Below are positions 1-5,060 of a stretch of 8,791 nt of DNA, one piece after another (the first letter of the stretch is position 1; each line of letters begins with the position of its first letter). Location: the NCBI GenBank assembly GCA_043746555.1, contig JAYTQU010000230.1, positions 1 through 8,791 of the forward strand, read 5' to 3'. Source of the DNA: CAZQYC01 sp043746555 (GTDB taxonomy: Bacteria > Pseudomonadota > Gammaproteobacteria > Steroidobacterales > Steroidobacteraceae). A model generated the notes under the pieces. The model saw only the letters and a program-made list of their open reading frames with translations, did no database searches and was not told where the DNA came from. Both the position numbers and the translations under genes were made by a program.

Positions 1-713
1 ATGACACAGTCTATGTTGCCAACGGTGGCGATGGTTCACTGCGACTGTTTACTGGGGTCGATTTCAAACCGATTGAGAAAATAAGTCTGGGCGACGATGC
101 CGACAACGTTCGTGCCGACAGCGCGACTCAACAGGTCATTGTAGGGTACGGCAAGGGCGCGCTCGCAGTGATCGACGCGGCCACTCGCAAGCGAATCGCG
201 AATACACGTCTGAAAGGGCATCCCGAGAGCTTTCAACTGGATGCTTCTGGGCAACGCATTGTTGTCAATGTGCCTGATACCCACGAAATCGCGGTGATCG
301 ATCGCCGGACGCAGAAGCAAATTGCGACTTGGCCGACCAACGAGCTCGCAGACAATTTTCCAATGGCGCTCTACTCAGCAAAGCAACACGCACTGGTGGT
401 ATTCCGCACGCCGGCGATGCTCGGTGTTTTCAACCTCACGGATGGCAAGAAGGTTGCGACGGTCGAAACCGGTGACGATGCGGACGATATCTTTATCGAT
501 GCCAAGCGTCATCGCGTGTATATCAGCTGCGGCGAGGGATTCATCGATGTGCTAGAAGAAAAAGGCGATCTCTATGAGAGTACGGGCCGAATAAAGACAG
601 ATGTTGGCGCAAGGACGGCGCTTTTTGTGCCAGAGTTGGATCGGCTGTTTGTGGCAGTTCGCGCGTCGAAGAATGAGCCCGCAGCAATCTGGGTCTTCAG
701 TGCGATTCCTTAG
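1..713 (+). CDS. YncE-like beta-propeller (YVTN-repeat) protein, 3' part
   Basis: The first complete codon is at position 3 and the stop TAG is at 711-713, so 236 C-terminal residues are visible and the start lies left of the window. The protein shows recurring blade-like units of about 40 residues. Each has a strand resembling 'VYVAN', 'VIVGY' or 'VYISC', followed by 'G-x-L/I-x-V-I/F-D/N', and then a turn with 'K-x-(I/V)-A-(N/T)'. Examples are DTVYVANGGDGSLRLF near the left edge, GALAVIDAATRKRIA, and HRVYISCGEGFIDVLE. This is the pattern of YncE/YVTN seven-bladed propellers, which are usually periplasmic or secreted in Gram-negative bacteria. The signal peptide, if there is one, is outside the window. 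Members of this family bind DNA, metals or protein partners, and many have no assigned role, so I give no specific function. It converges on the transporter gene and is not part of the copper operon. Confidence 0.8.
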   Translation, partial: DTVYVANGGDGSLRLFTGVDFKPIEKISLGDDADNVRADSATQQVIVGYGKGALAVIDAATRKRIANTRLKGHPESFQLDASGQRIVVNVPDTHEIAVIDRRTQKQIATWPTNELADNFPMALYSAKQHALVVFRTPAMLGVFNLTDGKKVATVETGDDADDIFIDAKRHRVYISCGEGFIDVLEEKGDLYESTGRIKTDVGARTALFVPELDRLFVAVRASKNEPAAIWVFSAIP

Positions 714-1043
714 TTTGATGGCACAACGGATTTTTAGCTCAAGGTCGCGGATGACGGGGCAGCAACAGTCGTGTTTCTGTTCAACGGTGCAAATGAACCG
801 CTGGGTACAAATTGTGGCCTAACGTCCTTTCACGTACCGGATTGCTGCGGTTGGTTCGAAGTTTACTGAGCAGTTGGATGGGCAGCCAGTCAGTCAACTC
901 AACAATGCGAATAGTGCGATGACACGATACAGCGGATTACAGAACCAACCTTCCGATTCATCCGTGCGATTCACGCGGCTTAGGAGTTAAGTAGCGGCAC
1001 CGTGAAAAATACGAACGTTCCGCTGTGTCCGCACGCACGTCGC
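714..1043. other. convergent intergenic region, no convincing gene
   Basis: These 330 bases lie between the stop of the propeller gene and the stop of the minus-strand transporter gene. I see no reading frame with a ribosome binding site and protein-like sequence. In the same frame as the propeller gene there is an open stretch at 738-866 (43 codons) after two stops, which reads in a mildly protein-like way but has no start. A 9-bp inverted repeat, GGTTGGTTC at 849-857 and GAACCAACC at 942-950, is 84 nt apart and could be chance. No strong intrinsic terminator is visible for the plus-strand gene. A weak candidate for the minus-strand gene is listed separately. Confidence 0.6.
1005..1022 (-). 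terminator. weak candidate terminator of the transporter gene
   Basis: Read on the minus strand, CGGAACGTTCG (1022-1012) can fold into a 4-bp stem including one G-U pair. It is followed by TATTTTT, which corresponds to the A-run at 1005-1009 on the plus strand. It lies 22 bases past the stop of the minus-strand transporter gene. The stem is short, so this is only a guess, based on its place and on the T-tract. Confidence 0.2.
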
Positions 1044-2102
1044 TCAGGCGTCGTGTTTGTGTTGATGATGAATATCCGGGTAATGCGAATGTCGATGTAG
1101 TAGCGCAGTATGCTGATGAAAATGCGAGTGCGGTTCCTTGCTATCCCACGAAGGTTCATGCGTGTGTCGGTGATGGTCATCGTGTATATGGGTATGCGCA
1201 TGTTCGAGCAGACGGTGCGTGTGTTCATGCGTGTGGTGCTCGGTGAGATGCAGCCACACGCCGATGGCCATTGACAATGCGGCTACCACAAGCTGTACGG
1301 TTAGCGCTTCATGCTGAATCAAAACAGCGATGCTTGCGCCGACAAAAGGAGCGATGGAGAAATAGGCGCCAGTCCGTGCAGCGCCGAGGTGTCGCAGTGC
1401 TAGCACGAAAAGTGACAGGCTGACGCCGTAACCAAGTAATCCCACGGCCACTGTTGTCGCGATCAGCGTTCCATGCATTGGCAACGTGAGATGTAGCATC
1501 CACGCGAGCAAGAGATTGACGCTTCCCGCGACGAGACCTTTGATACAGGCAATCGCAATCGCATCGCTGCCCGAAACGATTCGAGTTAAGTTATTGTCCG
1601 CCGCCCAACATAAGCAAGCCGCAGCGATCAAGAGCGTACTAATCGACAAATGCGTAGAACCACCGGCCGTCCACGACAACGCGATTCCGCCGATGACGAT
1701 CAATGCCATTCCTAGGGCAATGCGGCGATCGAAGTTTTCACGGAACACAAACCAGGCGAACAGTGCGGTGAACACCGATTCCATATTGAGTAGGAGCGAA
1801 GCGGTCGACGCAGTTGTCCCTCTGAGTCCATACATCAATAAAGTTGGTGCAAGTACTCCGCCGAGAAAGATTGCACCGGACAAAGGACGCCACTCCGTAG
1901 CTTTGGGCCACGCCACAATACTGGTCGTTGAATAGAGTCCGCGCAGCGCGAGAACGCCTGCCAGCCCCACACCGGAACCTATATACAGTAGTCCTGCCAG
2001 GAAGAGGGGAGGCATATCCCCGACCAACAGCTTTGCGATGGGCGTACTGATACCGAAGAGTGCTGCGGCGGTAATAGCGTAGAAAATACCTTGCATCGTC
2101 AT
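1044..2102 (-). CDS. EamA/DMT-family inner-membrane transporter with His-rich tail
   Basis: This gene encodes 352 residues. About 1-285 form the usual ten-helix drug/metabolite transporter fold made of two EamA repeats (roughly 5-140 and 150-285). Visible features are the N-terminal helix with ALFGISTPIAKLL, the FRENF loop that closes the first repeat, and the block LCWAADNNLTRIVSGSD that opens the second. The last 67 residues (about 286-352) are soluble and hold 24 His in H-x-H runs, ending HHQHKHDA. Family members export amino acids, nucleotides or other small molecules; the substrate here cannot be read from sequence. The tail suggests binding of Zn, Ni, Co or Cu ions, which is inference. 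The start is ATG at 2102 or the second ATG at 2096. A GGAG lies only 3 nt before the first and 9 nt before the second, so 2096 (350 residues) may be the true start. The gene is divergent from the two-component operon. Confidence 0.85.
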   Translation of the reverse strand: MTMQGIFYAITAAALFGISTPIAKLLVGDMPPLFLAGLLYIGSGVGLAGVLALRGLYSTTSIVAWPKATEWRPLSGAIFLGGVLAPTLLMYGLRGTTASTASLLLNMESVFTALFAWFVFRENFDRRIALGMALIVIGGIALSWTAGGSTHLSISTLLIAAACLCWAADNNLTRIVSGSDAIAIACIKGLVAGSVNLLLAWMLHLTLPMHGTLIATTVAVGLLGYGVSLSLFVLALRHLGAARTGAYFSIAPFVGASIAVLIQHEALTVQLVVAALSMAIGVWLHLTEHHTHEHTHRLLEHAHTHIHDDHHRHTHEPSWDSKEPHSHFHQHTALLHRHSHYPDIHHQHKHDA

Positions 2103-2122
2103 CCGCTCCGGACCGAAGGCGG
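2103..2122 (-). promoter_or_regulatory. hairpin covering the ribosome binding site of the transporter gene
   Basis: On the minus strand the 20 bases directly before the ATG, from CCGC to GCGG, can pair. The outer stem is CCGC with GCGG (4 bp). One base then bulges, and an inner 4-bp stem with one G-U pair closes a GTC triloop. The GGAG Shine-Dalgarno is inside the 3' arm. If it forms in the mRNA it would limit ribosome access. It is short, and only inspected by eye. Confidence 0.3.
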
Positions 2123-2206
2123 TGAGAGTAGCACCTGCGATAGCCCCGGTCCCAGGCTAAAGTTCGTTATGCGGTGCGGGTTAAGCTTGTGAGTTTCCGA
2201 ATGACA

Positions 2207-2253
2207 GAATGGTCGCCGGTCGAAACCGCTGGCGTTGCACACGGCGACCATTC
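2207..2253. repeat. 12-bp perfect inverted repeat with 23-nt spacer
   Basis: GAATGGTCGCCG at 2207-2218 is exactly complementary to CGGCGACCATTC at 2242-2253. The spacer at 2219-2241 has no strong extra pairing, and no T-run follows on either strand, so it does not look like an intrinsic terminator. It could be a hairpin in the 5' leader of the transporter mRNA, an operator, or a small palindromic repeat unit. The function is unknown. Confidence 0.7.
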
Positions 2254-2312
2254 CTTGTGCTCCGTGCGCATGGCCGCGCGTTTCTTTCTTGATACTATTC
2301 AATGGTAATTAG

Positions 2313-2456
2313 TTCTACTGCGTCAGGTTGCGCTGAAGCGCGCAGTGCGGCGTTGCAACGGCCTGAAAAATACTCTCGTACTACCGTGTACGCTGCGTTT
2401 TTTCAGGCCGTTGCGCCTTGCCCTGCATCGCTTGATCGCAACCTGACAAAGTAGAA
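2313..2456. repeat. nested long palindromic element (~144 nt hairpin, MITE- or REPIN-like)
   Basis: The whole segment folds on itself. From outside in the paired arms are: TTCTACT 2313-2319 with AGTAGAA 2450-2456; GTCAGGTTGCG 2322-2332 with CGCAACCTGAC 2437-2447; AAGCG 2336-2340 with CGCTT 2429-2433; GCAG 2342-2345 with CTGC 2423-2426; GGC 2349-2351 with GCC 2415-2417; and GCAACGGCCTGAAAAA 2355-2370 with its exact complement 2399-2414. The tip can add CGTAC 2377-2381 with GTACG 2388-2392. About 46 of the 58 positions in each main arm pair. There is no open reading frame in it. It does not carry the RYYYAAC/GTTRRRY ends of an integron attC site, and no clear target duplication flanks it. It may be a miniature palindromic mobile element or a structured RNA leader; the second reading is possible because it ends 2 bases before a possible Shine-Dalgarno of the next gene. 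Confidence 0.75.
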
Positions 2457-2535
2457 TCAGGGACGAAACTTAATGCCCCTCCGAATGCGACACCCGGTTG
2501 TCCCAGTGCGTTCCGACCAAAATGAGGCTCCTCAC

Positions 2536-3312
2536 ATGTCCGCCCCCACCGCTGGTCGATCTGTCGACACCCGTGACATTGCATCTGTCGCGCCGCAGGC
2601 GATTCGCAATATTCTCATCATTGAAGATGAGCAGGAATTGGCGAAGGTCTTGAAGCGACATCTGGTCGACGCGGGCTTCGGTGTACAGCTCGCATTCAAT
2701 GGTGCAACGGGTTTGCGCGCGGCCGAAAGCAAATCGTTCGATCTGGTACTGCTCGACATCATGCTTCCCGACATTGATGGCCTTGAAATTTGTCGCAGTC
2801 TGCGGGCGCAGCGCGCTTATACACCAGTGATGATGCTCACCGCGAAGTCGACGGAGGTCGATAAAGTGCTTGGCTTAGAGATGGGTGCCGACGATTACTT
2901 GACTAAACCTTTCAGCGTCGTGGAACTGGTTGCCCGGGTGAAAGCAATTTTCCGTCGCGTCGATGCCTTGTCGGCACAAGCAGTAGAGCCGGAGTTGGTC
3001 GAAATCAGAGATGTGTTGACGGTTGATCCTACGTCTCGTGAGGTCAAGGTGCGTGGCCGGTCGGTGATTCTGACTCACAAAGAATTCGATCTCCTGTGGC
3101 ATTTCGTGCATAACCGCGGTCGCGTGTATACGCGTGCTCAACTTCTCGATGCGGTATGGGGATACAGTCATGAAGGCTACGAGCACGCGATCAATTGCCA
3201 CATTAATCGCCTGCGAGCAAAGATCGAAATGGATCAAGCAAAACCGAAACTGCTGCTGACGGTGTGGGGTGTTGGTTACAAGTTTGCAGACGACACGGCT
3301 GCATCGAACTAA
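2536..3312 (+). CDS. OmpR/PhoB-family response regulator
   Basis: This is a DNA-binding response regulator of 258 residues from the ATG at 2536, with a TGAGG 8 nt upstream. The receiver domain covers about residues 24-143: acidic pair E30-D31, phospho-acceptor D74 in LLDIMLPDIDG, T102 in MLTAK, and K124 in LTKPF. The C-terminal winged helix (about 157-255) shows LTHKEFDLLWHF, GRVYTRAQLLDAVWG, HINRLRAKIE and TVWGVGYKF, the signature of Trans_reg_C. About 22 residues before the receiver are extra compared with typical members. An in-frame ATG at 2473, also with a fair Shine-Dalgarno (AGGGA, 9 nt away), would lengthen it to 279 residues. Its stop is 2 bases before the kinase start, so the pair is one transcription unit. 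The upstream position to copABCD suggests copper control, but the sequence does not look like a close CopR/PcoR, so no symbol is given. Confidence 0.92.
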   Translation: MSAPTAGRSVDTRDIASVAPQAIRNILIIEDEQELAKVLKRHLVDAGFGVQLAFNGATGLRAAESKSFDLVLLDIMLPDIDGLEICRSLRAQRAYTPVMMLTAKSTEVDKVLGLEMGADDYLTKPFSVVELVARVKAIFRRVDALSAQAVEPELVEIRDVLTVDPTSREVKVRGRSVILTHKEFDLLWHFVHNRGRVYTRAQLLDAVWGYSHEGYEHAINCHINRLRAKIEMDQAKPKLLLTVWGVGYKFADDTAASN

Positions 3313-3314
3313 CA

Positions 3315-4799
3315 ATGCCGCGCACGCTATTCGGCAAGCTGCTGGTCGTCTTTCTGCTTTTTGGCGGCTTGATGACGGTCGTGGGTCTCATCGTGATTCG
3401 TAGCTCTCATGAGCACTATCACCAACAGCTCGATCAAACCGTCAACCGAACGCTGGCACAACAATATATCGATGCGAAATTTTTTCTCGGCGACGAGCCG
3501 CTCAATGCCGATACGGTTCATCACGGCATCACTAAGCTTGCCGAAGTCAATCCCGATATTGACATCTACTTGGTCGATCGCGGCGGGGGCATTGTCGCGT
3601 CGTCGGTTCCGGAAGCCGACCGGAAACGCCACAAGATCGATCTCGATCCGATACGCGCATTTATCGGCGGCAAGGTTGGCTTTCCGATTTCAGGCACGGA
3701 TCCGCGAGAAGAAACCGACGACAGAGTATTTTCCGCTGCGACCCTCAGCGTGCCGAATTGTCCCGCAAGTTTTTTGTACATCGTGTTGCGTCAAGAGGAT
3801 CACGGAAAGGATGCACGACGTCTGAAGACATATTATGAGCTAGGTGAGGGAATGGGCGTGATTGTCACAGCAGCGATCCTTGCATTGGGCGCAAGTCTAC
3901 TCATTCTGCGCACGCTGACTCGACCCCTCGGAAAACTAGAAGACGCCATGCAGCGTTTTCGCGGCAGCAACTTTTCCGAGTTGCCAAACGATGCGACCTT
4001 GCGTCCGGTGGAGCAAAGCGATGAAATCGAACGCTTGGGAAGAATCTTCGGTGAACTGGCCGAGCGTATTCAGGCGCAAATGCAGGAACTCAAACGCACC
4101 GATAGCATGCGGCGCGAATTGCTCACGAATGTGTCGCATGATTTGCGCACGCCGCTGGCAACGTTGCAAGCGCATCTCGAAACATTGGCGATGAAGGAAA
4201 CGAAGCTGACCGATGCCGAGCGGCAAGACTATCTGCACACGTCCATCACTCAGAGCCATCGGTTGAGTCGCTTGGTGGATCAACTATTGCAGGCGGCAAA
4301 GCTCGACGCCAATCAAGTGACTGTTGCAGCGGAGCCATTCCAGTTGGCGGAGCTGGTTCAAGACGTGGCGCAGAAATTCGAACTGACAGCACGATCCAAA
4401 GGCGTCACGCTGAATGCCGAGATCGCGGAAGGATTGTCGTTAGCGCAGGCCGATATTGGTTTGATCGAGCGCGTGCTCGACAACTTGATCGAGAACGCCT
4501 TGCAACACACGCCGAGCGGCGGACAAGTGCGACTGCACTTATCAGCGGTCGCAGGAAGCATCCGCTGTGCCGTGATCGATAGTGGCCCAGGAATTCCGGA
4601 AAGCGAGCAGCAAAGAATCTTCGACCGCTTCTACCGCATCGACAAAAGCCGTTCGGGCGGCGTGGGTAACGCGGGACTTGGACTTTCTATCGTCGCGCAG
4701 ATGCTGGCGTTGCATGGAACGTCTATCCATGTGCAAAGTGAAATAGGGAGTGGCGCTAAGTTTTGGTTCGATCTGCCCATTGTTATCGCAAAAAGTTAA
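3315..4799 (+). CDS. sensor histidine kinase, two-component partner
   Basis: This is a membrane sensor kinase of 494 residues from the ATG at 3315, two bases after the regulator stop. A longer frame from 3264 would overlap the regulator by 49 bases and adds unlikely residues. TM1 is about residues 9-28, the periplasmic sensor about 30-178, and TM2 about 180-200, followed by HAMP (LTRPLGKLEDAMQRF). HisKA carries the phospho-accepting H275 in NVSHDLRTPLATLQ. The ATPase domain has the N box with N390 and N394, the G1 box DSGPGIP from D422, the F box IFDRFYRID, and the G2 box GLGLSIV. The sensor part begins with a His cluster (H32, H34, H36) right outside TM1 and has H69-H70, which could bind metal, but this is not proof of copper sensing. 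It phosphorylates the adjacent regulator by analogy. The start has no strong Shine-Dalgarno, so translation is probably coupled. Confidence 0.92.
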   Translation: MPRTLFGKLLVVFLLFGGLMTVVGLIVIRSSHEHYHQQLDQTVNRTLAQQYIDAKFFLGDEPLNADTVHHGITKLAEVNPDIDIYLVDRGGGIVASSVPEADRKRHKIDLDPIRAFIGGKVGFPISGTDPREETDDRVFSAATLSVPNCPASFLYIVLRQEDHGKDARRLKTYYELGEGMGVIVTAAILALGASLLILRTLTRPLGKLEDAMQRFRGSNFSELPNDATLRPVEQSDEIERLGRIFGELAERIQAQMQELKRTDSMRRELLTNVSHDLRTPLATLQAHLETLAMKETKLTDAERQDYLHTSITQSHRLSRLVDQLLQAAKLDANQVTVAAEPFQLAELVQDVAQKFELTARSKGVTLNAEIAEGLSLAQADIGLIERVLDNLIENALQHTPSGGQVRLHLSAVAGSIRCAVIDSGPGIPESEQQRIFDRFYRIDKSRSGGVGNAGLGLSIVAQMLALHGTSIHVQSEIGSGAKFWFDLPIVIAKS

Positions 4800-4836
4800 A
4801 TGCTAAAAAGGAGGCGATCAAGAATTCGTTAGCGGT

Positions 4837-4856
4837 GGATGGTGTTTCCGCCATCC
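4837..4856 (+). terminator. hairpin after the kinase gene (possible attenuator or weak terminator)
   Basis: GGATGGTG (4837-4844) pairs with CGCCATCC (4849-4856), 8 bp including one G-U pair, around a TTTC tetraloop, 37 bases after the kinase stop. No T-run follows, so it is not a standard intrinsic terminator. It could stabilise the end of the two-component mRNA or partly separate it from copA. Confidence 0.3.
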
Positions 4857-4895
4857 CCGGCGACTTGCGCTTGCCCGAGATACTTTTGCGATAAA

Positions 4896-4919
4896 GATAG
4901 GACAGCATGGTTGCCTATC
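4896..4919. promoter_or_regulatory. dyad GATAGG-N12-CCTATC upstream of copA
   Basis: A perfect 6-bp inverted repeat with a 12-bp spacer lies about 140 bases before the copA start. Size and symmetry fit a dimeric regulator site, but six bases per arm can occur by chance, and it matches no operator that I recognise. Confidence 0.2.
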
Positions 4920-5047
4920 CGGCATCGGCGGTGCTTTACCTGGCTAATCGGCCGACGTTTCGCATACTCGGCGTCTAATGGACCAAGCACATTGCTCGGG
5001 TGCATTCGCCTGTGTGCTGACGGGCGCTTGGATAATCCAGTGCCGCG

Positions 5048-5053
5048 AAGGAG
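5048..5053 (+). promoter_or_regulatory. ribosome binding site deciding the copA start
   Basis: AAGGAG ends 7 bases before the ATG at 5061. It favours this start over the upstream in-frame ATG at 4839, which has no Shine-Dalgarno at proper distance. The Tat signal then sits at the true N-terminus. Confidence 0.85.
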
Positions 5054-5060
5054 CCATTGC

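Larger units (their letters stand above)
2103..2472. other. divergent intergenic region with inverted repeats
   Basis: This 370-base gap separates the minus-strand transporter from the plus-strand response regulator, so promoters for both should be in it. I see no protein-like gene. The minus-strand open frame at 2099-2302 starts with TTG, has no Shine-Dalgarno and reads as low-quality sequence. Two inverted-repeat structures occupy the right two thirds (2207-2253 and 2313-2456, listed separately). I could not assign a -35/-10 pair with any confidence. Confidence 0.6.
4800..5060 (+). promoter_or_regulatory. leader/promoter region upstream of copA
   Basis: These 261 bases lie between the kinase stop and the copA start. 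Features visible: a good but orphan Shine-Dalgarno AAGGAGG at 4808-4814 with no start codon at the right distance; a hairpin at 4837-4856; a dyad GATAGG-N12-CCTATC at 4896-4919; and a 23-codon frame at 4907-4978. The copA frame stays open upstream to an ATG at 4839, but that 74-residue extension has no signal-peptide character and the strong ribosome binding site is at 5048-5053. I see no match to the CopR cop-box, and no confident -35/-10 pair. It probably holds the copA promoter, unless copA is read from the two-component promoter. Confidence 0.4.

Noticed and set aside
738..869. 43-codon open stretch after the propeller gene, in the same frame, ending TGA at 867-869
   Set aside because: It follows two in-frame stops, has no start codon or ribosome binding site, and I recognise no family. 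It may be a decayed gene tail, but chance is as likely.
849..950. 9-bp inverted repeat GGTTGGTTC / GAACCAACC, 84 nt apart
   Set aside because: A match of this length at this distance is fairly likely by chance in a 330-base gap, and nothing else supports a function.
1486..1935. 149-codon plus-strand frame inside the transporter gene
   Set aside because: It is antisense to a clear ten-helix transporter; no start context or domain supports it.
2099..2302. 67-codon minus-strand frame whose TGA overlaps the transporter ATG
   Set aside because: The overlap looks like coupling, but the frame begins with TTG, lacks a Shine-Dalgarno, has no recognisable domain, and runs through the 12-bp inverted repeat.
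2355..2414. Intrinsic terminator from the 16-bp inner repeat
   Set aside because: The A-run and T-run are at the loop side of the stem rather than after it, and no gene ends just before it.
2313..2456. Integron attC site
   Set aside because: Size and palindromic form fit, but the required RYYYAAC and GTTRRRY end boxes are absent and no cassette array or integrase is nearby.
2875..3315. 146-codon antisense frame within the response regulator
   Set aside because: It lies opposite a clear conserved gene, and its sequence shows no domain; it is a codon-usage shadow.
4839..5060. copA starting at the ATG at 4839 with 74 more residues
   Set aside because: The extension has no Shine-Dalgarno, would put the Tat signal far inside the protein, and is Cys/Arg-rich nonsense-like sequence. 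The start at 5061 has a strong ribosome binding site.
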